Assembly (NCBI GenBank): GCA_964520045.1
Contig: CAZFMJ010000030.1
Span: 1 to 32,479 of the forward strand
Length of the DNA stretch: 32,479 nucleotides
Source: CAZFMJ01 sp964520045
GTDB taxonomy: Bacteria; Elusimicrobiota; Elusimicrobia; Elusimicrobiales; CAZFMJ01
Reading direction: 5' to 3'
Within the stretch, counting starts at the first letter, position 1. The number at the start of each line of letters is the position of its first letter. The notes beneath the pieces were generated by a model that was not told where the DNA came from, did not search any database, and was given only the letters and a program-made list of their open reading frames with translations. Of the stretch, positions 1-7,324 are shown one piece after another. A program made the position numbers and the translations under genes.

Positions 1-4
1 TACA

Positions 5-667
5 TTATTCATGTACAACAAAACCGGAAGAGCCTATTTTTCTGAATGAAAGAATCTCGATCGCCGAAAAAAAACCAGGCAAAGGAAGTTTTTGGCAAGC
101 AAGCGGCATGAAGCCGCATAATTTCACGCGGTCAATTATTTGCGTTGAATTGTAATAATGCGGTCCGGCGCCGGGGCCCGATATGGCCGAAAATGTGCCT
201 TTGGTCAAAAACCGCCCCAGTTTATAGAAAATGCTTTCAGTAGGCGCAGATATAATTAATAATCCGCCGGGCGCCATGACTTTTTTTATAAAACCAAGCG
301 GAGCTTCCATCTCTAAGATGTGCTCCAAAACGTCCAAACAAAAAACTCTGTGAAATTCCTGTTCGCCGACAGAAAAGGGTTTTGAAATATCTCCGAACTG
401 AATATTTGCTCCGGCGATTGAAAGCGCGGCGATATTGGGATTGTTGTCTATCCCCCAAAGCCGCATATTGGGATATCTTGCGTTAAGCATTGATAAAAGC
501 CGTCCTTCTCCGCAACCGATGTCAAGCGCCTTGTACTCCGCGTTATTATCTATTTGCGCCATATTTATGGCGACTTCCAGTCTTTTGACAAATAACCAGC
601 GGACAAGAGGATTTTTACTGTAATATTCAGGAACTATATTTTTTAACTCGATATTTTGATGTGTCAT
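5..667 (-). CDS. class I SAM-dependent methyltransferase
   Basis: A 220-residue soluble methyltransferase of the Methyltransf_11/23 type. The glycine-rich SAM-binding motif I is ALDIGCGEGRLL at residues 47-58. The acidic end of strand 2 (GIDNN, 71-75), LDVLEH (110-115) and APGGLLII (131-138) follow in the expected order. It is complete, with a TAA stop at bases 5-7. It lies 2 bp after a possible 53-residue ORF and downstream of four glycosyltransferases, so it probably methylates a sugar hydroxyl or a lipid-linked glycan. The substrate cannot be read from sequence. No Shine-Dalgarno is evident before the ATG, so translation may be coupled to the gene upstream. Family confidence is high; role is inferred from neighbours. 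Confidence 0.85.
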   Translation of the reverse strand: MTHQNIELKNIVPEYYSKNPLVRWLFVKRLEVAINMAQIDNNAEYKALDIGCGEGRLLSMLNARYPNMRLWGIDNNPNIAALSIAGANIQFGDISKPFSVGEQEFHRVFCLDVLEHILEMEAPLGFIKKVMAPGGLLIISAPTESIFYKLGRFLTKGTFSAISGPGAGPHYYNSTQIIDRVKLCGFMPLACQKLPLPGFFSAIEILSFRKIGSSGFVVHE

Positions 668-669
668 TT

Positions 670-831
670 TTATTTTAGCGGCAACGAAGGCATCGGGTTT
701 TTATCGGGACTCGGCGCAATGCTTGGATATTTTGCGGTTTTCATCCCCCCTCTTTTGTAGTCTAAAAACATTATTTCAGGTAAAATCGGCGATCTCGCCG
801 GTAGATTAGCCTGCGGCAAAAAACCTTCCAT
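670..831 (-). CDS. possible small protein, 53 aa, unrecognised
   Basis: An uninterrupted ATG-to-TAA reading frame fills the otherwise empty interval between the GT2 gene and the terminal methyltransferase gene. It starts 15 bp after one stop and ends 2 bp before the next ATG, spacing like that of the rest of the operon. The predicted product begins MEGFLPQANLPARSPILPE and is rich in proline, with a basic stretch in the middle and a Pro/Ser-rich tail. There is no membrane segment and no recognisable domain. No convincing Shine-Dalgarno precedes it. It may be a real small gene or simply an open non-coding spacer. Confidence 0.35.
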   Translation of the reverse strand: MEGFLPQANLPARSPILPEIMFLDYKRGGMKTAKYPSIAPSPDKNPMPSLPLK

Positions 832-846
832 TTCCGCTGGTAAAAT

Positions 847-1533
847 TTATTGAAAAAACCTGTATTTTAACAAAGTGAATATTGCTGTTATGCCGTCTCT
901 GAAGCGAATTTTTTTGCCCTCGGCAACCGTTCTTGGATAATAGGTAATCGGAACCTCATGTATCTGATGCCCTTGCCGTAAAACTTTTGCCGTTATTTCA
1001 GGGCAAAACTCAAAACCCCGGCTTTTCAAATTAATCGTTTTTAACACTTCCGAACGAAAAACCTTATACCCAGTTGGTTCGTCCGTTAATAATGTCCCAT
1101 ACAATATATTGGTTGCCAGGGTAACTCCTATCCCCCCCAATAGAAATAATATATTCGTGCTTTTATTCCAGGCTTTTTTTAATCTGGAACCATAAACCAC
1201 ATTAATCCCGGGGGAGACAAAAGGAGCAAGCAGCGCCGGATAATTTCCGGGGTCATATTCCAAATCGGCATCCTGAATAATTGTTATATCGCTTGAAACG
1301 AGTTTTAATCCTTCGCGGATTGCCGTGCCCTTACCGGAATTTTTTTTTAGATCAACAACTTTTATCCTTTTATCTTTTTGAGCTAAATTTATTAATATCT
1401 CCAAACTTCGGTCCACTGATCCATCGTTGACCGCAATAATCTCCGTCACCTCGCGGCGTTTTATTACGGCCTCAATCAATGTTTCTATCGTGCTTTCTTC
1501 GTTATAAACGGGAATAAGAACAGCCACTGTCAT
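847..1533 (-). CDS. GT2 glycosyltransferase, polyprenyl-phosphate sugar synthase-like
   Basis: A 228-residue GT-A fold enzyme of the dolichol-phosphate mannose synthase-like GT2 group. The N-terminus has the family strand LIPVYNEESTIETLI (6-20), NDGSVDRS (36-43), the metal-binding DAD motif in QDADLEYDP (87-95), YGSRL (114-118) and DEPTGYKVF (151-159). The length matches the short, soluble DPM1-like class without membrane anchors. Such enzymes move a sugar from a nucleotide donor to undecaprenyl phosphate at the inner face of the membrane. The gene immediately upstream (18 bp) is a multi-pass GT39/ArnT-like transferase that uses such lipid-linked donors, so the two probably form one donor-acceptor pair. 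Sugar identity is unknown. Confidence 0.85.
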   Translation of the reverse strand: MTVAVLIPVYNEESTIETLIEAVIKRREVTEIIAVNDGSVDRSLEILINLAQKDKRIKVVDLKKNSGKGTAIREGLKLVSSDITIIQDADLEYDPGNYPALLAPFVSPGINVVYGSRLKKAWNKSTNILFLLGGIGVTLATNILYGTLLTDEPTGYKVFRSEVLKTINLKSRGFEFCPEITAKVLRQGHQIHEVPITYYPRTVAEGKKIRFRDGITAIFTLLKYRFFQ

Positions 1534-1551
1534 ATATATGTCCCAAACCGG

Positions 1552-2859
1552 CTACGCGGGAAATGAAAAATATTTCCTGAAACCAAAATTAAAATTCATT
1601 ATAGTTTCAAGGTAAAAAACAACGGCATTCAACAAAACCCACATGCTACATATTAATATAAACTTTTTATTTTCAGAATATTTATCAAACAGCATTTTAA
1701 GTCCTATTATTCCGAAAATAACGGTAAACGGCTCAAGAGGGGTTCGGTAGCGCTGTATCCCGGCAAAAACAGCAGTTACAATGAAAAAATTCAAAAATAG
1801 ATAATAAAATATATAATTTGCGCCGAAGGATCTGATCATTCCATAAATGCAAAAAGGCAATATCAAAACAAAGGTAACATCATAGCTACCCAAAGTCGGA
1901 CACCAGACATAATACTGCTTTTTTATGAAAAGTCCAATATGCCGGGATACCGTCAGGCCGCGGAAAAATTTTAAACCCTCTTTGAAAAACATTTTATCCT
2001 TTTGATATTCCGACAATCCGATGCTCCTGCTGCCGAAAATTCCTTCTATCACGGCCGTTGAAGGATAAATTTTATACTCATTGTTTGCATTCCAAAATTG
2101 ATATCCGGACTGGATATTCACGGGCGCTATGATGCCGTTAATCCTGTAATTTCTTATCGTCCATGGCAAAAGAACCAAAACAAACGGGATGACTATGGCA
2201 GAGAATTTTTTTAAAACCACGGCAAAGTCGGCGGGGTATTCCCGCCAAAGCCAAAATAAAAGGTACCCGGGCATAAGAAGCAAAATAGGGCGCGTCAAAT
2301 TAGCAAGCCCCAGAACTATGCCGCCAAGCGCAAGCCTAATCCATCCGGCGCTTCGCACCGAAACGATGCACCAAATAAAAATCAGACTCAAAAAAGTGAA
2401 TAAAGTCTCCGATAAAAACACGGAATTCATTTCCAATAACGCGTAATCAATAATGCAAAACCCGGCCGAAATCAGCGCCCATATCCGCTGCCGTATTATT
2501 TGATAAACGATTGAATAAACCACTAAACATATCCCGCCCCCCAGAACAGCCTGCGCGATTTTTACCGGGAGGTAATTGTGGCCGAAAATTTTATATATTA
2601 ATGCAAGAAAAAACGGATATCCGGGTGCCCGAGACGAATAACTGCCTTCAAACCAAAACGTCTTCGTTGTGACAAGGCTCATGGCATATCCGTCATACCC
2701 TACTCCATCGTCATGCGGAATTAATTCCCCCCAAAAAAAATTATAAAGCAGTCGCATGCCCACTGCGAATAAAAAAACGGCCGCCAAATCATATTTTATA
2801 TGCAGGGGCTCATTCGCAGAGATTTGCCTGCTGTAAAATTTATTTATGTATTTAAACAT
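1552..2859 (-). CDS. GT39/ArnT-like integral membrane glycosyltransferase
   Basis: A 435-residue protein with about ten hydrophobic segments, resembling PMT_2/GT39-GT83 glycosyltransferases. The first predicted external loop carries the acidic catalytic region HDDGVGYDGYA (about 49-59), followed by YSSRAPGYPFFLALIY, the usual start of the second helix. LPWTIRNYRINGI marks the end of the membrane core in this family. These enzymes work on the outer leaflet or periplasmic side, transferring a sugar from a polyprenyl-phosphate donor to a lipid or glycan. It lies between a GT4 gene and the GT2 gene that could make its donor. It starts at an ATG 25 bp after the GT4 stop. The acceptor is unknown. 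Confidence 0.8.
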   Translation of the reverse strand: MFKYINKFYSRQISANEPLHIKYDLAAVFLFAVGMRLLYNFFWGELIPHDDGVGYDGYAMSLVTTKTFWFEGSYSSRAPGYPFFLALIYKIFGHNYLPVKIAQAVLGGGICLVVYSIVYQIIRQRIWALISAGFCIIDYALLEMNSVFLSETLFTFLSLIFIWCIVSVRSAGWIRLALGGIVLGLANLTRPILLLMPGYLLFWLWREYPADFAVVLKKFSAIVIPFVLVLLPWTIRNYRINGIIAPVNIQSGYQFWNANNEYKIYPSTAVIEGIFGSRSIGLSEYQKDKMFFKEGLKFFRGLTVSRHIGLFIKKQYYVWCPTLGSYDVTFVLILPFCIYGMIRSFGANYIFYYLFLNFFIVTAVFAGIQRYRTPLEPFTVIFGIIGLKMLFDKYSENKKFILICSMWVLLNAVVFYLETIMNFNFGFRKYFSFPA

Positions 2860-2884
2860 GTTTTTGTAATGCCGTTTCTGTTAA

Positions 2885-4051
2885 TTATTCCAACGGCTGC
2901 CGGTAAATGTCCACCAGCTTATTAACAATCCTGTGAATATCGTATTCATCCACCATTATTTTGCGTGCATTTACGGAAAGCTTCGCCTTTTCTTCCGCCC
3001 GAAGGCTGCAGGCGTTCAACAATACCCGCGTCCACACAGCAGGATTGTCCGCATCATACACCTTAAAACCTGTTTCTCCGTCCACAACCATATCCGTTCC
3101 GCCGATATTGCCGACGATAGGCGGCACGCCGCAGGCCATAGCTTCTAAAAGAGCATTGGACATGCCCTCGGACTGCGAAGGCAATATAAAAAAATCTGCA
3201 GCCCGATAATAATTAATCACATCAGGTTTTTCTCCTTCAAAAACAATGCTTTCCCCGATGCCCGTCCGCTTGGCCATCTCGGCCCAGCAATTAAGCATTG
3301 CTCCGGTGCCGACAACGACAAAAAAGGCATCAGGAACCGCCTCTATCACCCCGGGCCATGCCGCTATAATTCGTTCCAATCTTTTCTCGGGAGACAACCT
3401 TCCGACAAAGACAAATAATCTGCCGTTCCCGCACAGCCTTGACCGAAGCTTATTTGACCCGCCGCTATTTGTCCTTAATTCCGGGGAAAAATTAAATGTA
3501 TCAACGGGATTCGGCAAACAATAAATGCGCTTTTCACTAATACCCGTCTTTTTAATCTCATCCTTAACATCTCGATTGGGAACCACGAACTGAACCCCGC
3601 CGCGTTCCACAATCCATCGCTTAATACCTCCGGCCCGGCCTAACCCAGTAACATCCCACCATCCGCCCAATTTCCCGACCCCGCCCAATGATATCACAAC
3701 ACGTTTTTTTAAAAACTTGCCAGCCGCCGCGCATATCGCGCTTATAGATGAAAATAAAAAATTATGAATAATTTCATATTCCCCGCGCAATTTCCAAATA
3801 TAAACAACCAGCTTCACATAAAATACCGCGCGGGGAAAAAACCCGCGCCCATCCGCATCTCCTATTCTTATCACATTCACGCCGTCTTCATCGGCCATTT
3901 CGGGCAATCCGCCAGCTCCTTTGGTGAGCACGGTGATTTTCCAACCGCGGCTCACAAGTTCATTCGCCAATCTTTGCGTTTTTTTTTCAGCCCCGCCGAC
4001 AACCGGCGGATAATATCCGATAACAAAAATTGCGTTTTTAAACCCGCTCAT
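2885..4051 (-). CDS. GT4 family glycosyltransferase
   Basis: A 388-residue GT-B fold enzyme. The N-terminal acceptor domain starts FVIGYYPPVVGGAEKKTQRL, typical of GT4, and the C-terminal donor domain contains FVGRLSPEKRLERII. The diagnostic EGMSNALLEAMACGVPPIV segment holds the E-x7-E nucleotide-sugar signature. This is a cytoplasmic, probably retaining, glycosyltransferase adding one residue to the lipid-linked repeat unit. A 9-A run lies in the N-terminal coding region (KK in AEKKTQ) and is ordinary for this composition. It follows a GT2 gene by 55 bp, the longest spacing within the glycosyltransferase block. Donor and linkage cannot be assigned. Confidence 0.9.
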   Translation of the reverse strand: MSGFKNAIFVIGYYPPVVGGAEKKTQRLANELVSRGWKITVLTKGAGGLPEMADEDGVNVIRIGDADGRGFFPRAVFYVKLVVYIWKLRGEYEIIHNFLFSSISAICAAAGKFLKKRVVISLGGVGKLGGWWDVTGLGRAGGIKRWIVERGGVQFVVPNRDVKDEIKKTGISEKRIYCLPNPVDTFNFSPELRTNSGGSNKLRSRLCGNGRLFVFVGRLSPEKRLERIIAAWPGVIEAVPDAFFVVVGTGAMLNCWAEMAKRTGIGESIVFEGEKPDVINYYRAADFFILPSQSEGMSNALLEAMACGVPPIVGNIGGTDMVVDGETGFKVYDADNPAVWTRVLLNACSLRAEEKAKLSVNARKIMVDEYDIHRIVNKLVDIYRQPLE

Positions 4052-4106
4052 ATTATTTTAGATTTCCAATAAAACCCGTTTGCTTCTTACCACGATTTTT
4101 GCCTTT

Positions 4107-5084
4107 TCAATGTTTATAAAATCGATACAACCAAAACGCTCTGCAAAAACGCAATATTCTAAACAAACTCCTCAGCACCAATTCATATAAATAATAAAAA
4201 ATACCGGTTTCGTTAAAATGTTTTTTAATTAACTCTGTAAAATCCCGCCGCTTGTCCCGGTAATAATAATACAAGTATAAATCAATCGCTTCCCTGCGGT
4301 ATTTTCTATGCCAGCGTTGAACCGCTTTCAAAGAAAATATGTCCCCGAATTTATCAGACATCCATATCTCGGCCGCTTTTTTCCCTATATTCAATGATTT
4401 TTCAATATCATACCTGATTTTTCCGGAACTACTTTCGGCGGAAACGGTCCATCTTAAAAAAACGTCGGGGATATAACACGCTCCATATTTGAGCCCGATT
4501 GTCCTGAAAGCGATAGTATCGAAAAAAGAAAGAACCTCTTCTCTAAACCCCCCGATATCGCCGATACACCTGCGTTTATATACCGCTGTGCCGCCGAAGG
4601 CCATGGATGCTGGCATTTCCTGCACATATTCACGCAAAAAAGCTTTGGGATTGAGATATGTTTCGCTGGTCCATTTTTTTATTTCCACAATTTTTAAGCT
4701 GCCTTTATCATCCATCATATATTTCCCGAAAATTACGCCGGCTTCCGGATGCCGCACGGCAGCCGCCATCGCCTTTTCAAAAAAACCCTCCAAAATAGTA
4801 TCATCCGCGCCGGTAAAATAAACATACTCGCCCACGGCCTTTGAAAAACCCCGATTATGCGCGCCGACGATCCCCATGTTTTCTTCATTAACAAAAAGCC
4901 GCGCGCGCGGATGCATAAGAACGAAACCTTTTAATATATCCAGGCTGTTATCGGTTGATGCGTCATCAATTAATATGATTTCGAGCGGCGTGAAACTTTG
5001 TTTAAGAACAGCCTGAAGGGCATTTTGTATGCAATGACCATGATTATAATTGGCGATTATTACGGAAAGCGTAGGGAGAGACAT
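4107..5084 (-). CDS. GT2 family glycosyltransferase
   Basis: A 325-residue GT-A glycosyltransferase. The N-terminal strand LSVIIANYNHGHCIQNAL, the IDDASTDNS nucleotide-binding motif (39-47) and the DxD-type TGADD motif (91-95) are all present. The C-terminal third is rich in Tyr, Arg and Lys, with a weakly hydrophobic end (residues about 295-320) that may contact the membrane. It probably adds a sugar to the growing lipid-linked repeat unit in the cytoplasm. It is 34 bp downstream of a radical-SAM gene and begins the run of assembly genes. Specificity is unknown. Confidence 0.88.
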   Translation of the reverse strand: MSLPTLSVIIANYNHGHCIQNALQAVLKQSFTPLEIILIDDASTDNSLDILKGFVLMHPRARLFVNEENMGIVGAHNRGFSKAVGEYVYFTGADDTILEGFFEKAMAAAVRHPEAGVIFGKYMMDDKGSLKIVEIKKWTSETYLNPKAFLREYVQEMPASMAFGGTAVYKRRCIGDIGGFREEVLSFFDTIAFRTIGLKYGACYIPDVFLRWTVSAESSSGKIRYDIEKSLNIGKKAAEIWMSDKFGDIFSLKAVQRWHRKYRREAIDLYLYYYYRDKRRDFTELIKKHFNETGIFYYLYELVLRSLFRILRFCRAFWLYRFYKH

Positions 5085-5118
5085 TCAATTATACTTGATA
5101 TCGCTTATACTTTTGAAA

Positions 5119-6417
5119 TTATTTTCGGAAAGATTTATAAAAACCGTCTTTTTTATTATATTCATCAAATTGATCAAATAATTCGTCGATATGTCTTTCA
5201 ACATCTTCTTCCAATTTTATGCAACTTCGGCTGTTTAATTGGAATAATTCCCCGAACTCTATTTGGCTGTTACGAAAATACTCCTCATACATCTTCGTGC
5301 CGGGATATGGAACGAATCTGTTAAGCGACACAAAGGATGGGGCTATCGCGCTGATTATATCGCGAGTAGCCTTAATGTCGTCTATGGTTTCGAATGGAAA
5401 TCCCGCCATAAAAAACGCCGTCCACTCCAACCCCGCTTCTTTAAGCCATTTGGCTCTTTTTATTATTTCACTGACTTTAATGTTTTTTCCAACTTTATCC
5501 AATATTTTTTGAGATCCGCTTTCTATCCCGATAAATATTCTTTGCCCCCCGCTTTTAATAAAGCTTTCAATTTTCTTCGGAGTAAGCGCCATCATTCTGG
5601 CGCCGACGCTATATTTAAGTCCGGTGGCCGAGAAAATTTGCGCGCATTTTTCAAAATGATCGTCGTCGGAAAATAAACAGTCATCCATCAGATATATCTG
5701 TTGAGAAGAAGACAGGGTTTTGCCTATTTTTTCAATCTCTTCCGATAAATTACCGGCATCGCGATAGGCGCACAAAGTATTATAAGAATGCATACAAAAA
5801 GAACATCTATTGGGACACCCCACGGATGTTAAAACGGAAGCAAAATTTATGGGCGGGTAATTGTCATATCCCAATATTAATTCTTTGTCGGGGTTGCGAT
5901 TAAAAATGGTTTTCGTCATGCGTTCCGAATTATCTATTACAAAATCATACTGCACGCCAAAGTTATAATCCGGGAAATGCCGGCGCATTCCCTCGACATG
6001 CGGTCCGCCGATAAACGTGCACATGGATTCCCCAAAACGTTTTTTTATTAAACGCGCCAGAATATCCGCAGACTCGATCTTTGGAGAAACCGCCGTAAAA
6101 CCCACCGCGGCGGGTTTATAATCCGCAATAATATCAAGCACCTCCCGCCAGATCGGATGCTGCGGATTTTTTAACGCTTCCCTATAAAGATGATATTGTT
6201 TCCTTACGGCATTACGCTCCAACGATTCACACTCCCGGCTCGGCCTATCGCCGTCATATATATTTATCCCAAACCCCAAACTTTTTAAATATGTTCCTAC
6301 AATCGTTAATGTCACGGGATAATGCCACCTTTGATAATTAAAAAACCGATAAAAAGGCGGTTCCACAAGAAGTATCCTGCCTTTATCTTTTAACCCGGAA
6401 TTAATTAATCGGTCCAT
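5119..6417 (-). CDS. radical SAM protein with B12-binding-like N-terminus
   Basis: A 432-residue protein built like the B12-binding/radical-SAM class. The N-terminal Rossmann-like region begins RILLVEPPFYRFFNYQRWHYP and includes FIGGPHVEG (135-143), the family pattern. It lacks the DxHxxG lower-axial cobalamin motif, as many class members do. The radical-SAM core has CPNRCSFC, giving the cluster ligands C201, C205 and C208 (CX3CX2C), and later FIGIESGSQKIL and FVPYPGTKMYEEY. Relatives include C- and P-methyltransferases and many uncharacterised enzymes of lipid and sugar metabolism. The gene overlaps the upstream SDR by 17 bp, so translation is probably coupled. The reaction is unknown; tailoring of the glycan is the contextual guess. 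Confidence 0.85.
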   Translation of the reverse strand: MDRLINSGLKDKGRILLVEPPFYRFFNYQRWHYPVTLTIVGTYLKSLGFGINIYDGDRPSRECESLERNAVRKQYHLYREALKNPQHPIWREVLDIIADYKPAAVGFTAVSPKIESADILARLIKKRFGESMCTFIGGPHVEGMRRHFPDYNFGVQYDFVIDNSERMTKTIFNRNPDKELILGYDNYPPINFASVLTSVGCPNRCSFCMHSYNTLCAYRDAGNLSEEIEKIGKTLSSSQQIYLMDDCLFSDDDHFEKCAQIFSATGLKYSVGARMMALTPKKIESFIKSGGQRIFIGIESGSQKILDKVGKNIKVSEIIKRAKWLKEAGLEWTAFFMAGFPFETIDDIKATRDIISAIAPSFVSLNRFVPYPGTKMYEEYFRNSQIEFGELFQLNSRSCIKLEEDVERHIDELFDQFDEYNKKDGFYKSFRK

Positions 6418-7324
6418 AATTTTTTGGTAGCCGGCTGCAAAACGCGCGCATTACGCTCCGCATCGGAGTAAAAATGAAGCGCGTCGCAGATATAAATTTA
6501 CTGCTATCCAAATGTGTTTTTTGGGACCGCGGTTCGAGAGCGTTAAACTCAGCGAATGCTTTTATTTCAATATCCGGGTTTTTATTCATCACGCGCAAAA
6601 ACAGCCGGGCCAAAGCCGCCCTGCTGAATGCGTCCATATTGGCCAAATGATATCTGCCCCTTAAATTCCGCTTCACAATCATAAGTATGCCGTTTGCAAT
6701 ATCTTCGACAAAAGTCGGCGAAAAAATTTCTCCGCGCAAACATATGATCGGTTGTTTTAAATATGTGTTTTTATGCCATTCCGAAAACAGCTGTTTTTCA
6801 TACGGATTGCTTCCCACCGCTTTGCTTAAACGCACGATCGCCCCGTGAATTTTATTAGAAAGAATATGATTTTCGACAATCAACTTCTGCCTCCCGTATT
6901 CATTAATCGGACTCGGCGGAACGGATTCGCCATAACCGCCGGCTTTCCCGTCATAAACGGCCCCCGATGAAACAAATAAACTTTTTATGCCGAGGTTTTC
7001 CAAATCTTCAATTAAACGAATCGTCCCGTCCACATTGACTGCATAACTTTCGGACCTGTTCCGCGAGCACATTTCCATATTGGCAACAGCCGCGCATATA
7101 ACAGCATACTCGGGCAATTTGGCCCCGCGGAAAAAATTAAAAAATACCTCTTTAATCCTCTCCCGTGCCATGTCAAATCTGAAACAACCCTTCACATGAG
7201 ATGAATGCGCCGTTCCGCATGCTTTGAACCCTTTTTGTTTAGCAATAGCCAGCACATACCGGCCGATAAATCCGGAGGCGCCGACAACCAATATTTGTGG
7301 GTTATTCACTTTTTTTAAACGCAC
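6401..7324 (-). CDS. NAD(P)-dependent sugar reductase/epimerase, RmlD-like SDR
   Basis: A 307-residue extended SDR. The dinucleotide-binding glycine motif is GASGFIG (15-21), and the catalytic pair is Y143/K147 in EYGRQK, preceded by VSSGAVYDG. The overall pattern fits RmlD_sub_bind or NAD-epimerase families acting on nucleotide sugars. The start is uncertain: the frame opens with GTG at 7324, overlapping the upstream radical-SAM gene by 23 bp. A second GTG at 7309 would overlap by 8 bp and still leave the complete Rossmann motif. It sits between two radical-SAM genes, overlapping both, so the three may act on one substrate. It could be a 4-keto reductase; the exact activity cannot be assigned. 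Confidence 0.8.
   Translation of the reverse strand: MRLKKVNNPQILVVGASGFIGRYVLAIAKQKGFKACGTAHSSHVKGCFRFDMARERIKEVFFNFFRGAKLPEYAVICAAVANMEMCSRNRSESYAVNVDGTIRLIEDLENLGIKSLFVSSGAVYDGKAGGYGESVPPSPINEYGRQKLIVENHILSNKIHGAIVRLSKAVGSNPYEKQLFSEWHKNTYLKQPIICLRGEIFSPTFVEDIANGILMIVKRNLRGRYHLANMDAFSRAALARLFLRVMNKNPDIEIKAFAEFNALEPRSQKTHLDSSKFISATRFIFTPMRSVMRAFCSRLPKNYGPIN

Noticed and set aside
1350..3981. Poly-A/T runs of 8-9 in glycosyltransferase genes as phase-variable tracts
   Set aside because: They encode Lys codons in AT-rich sequence and are common in this composition; only the 11-G tract stands out.
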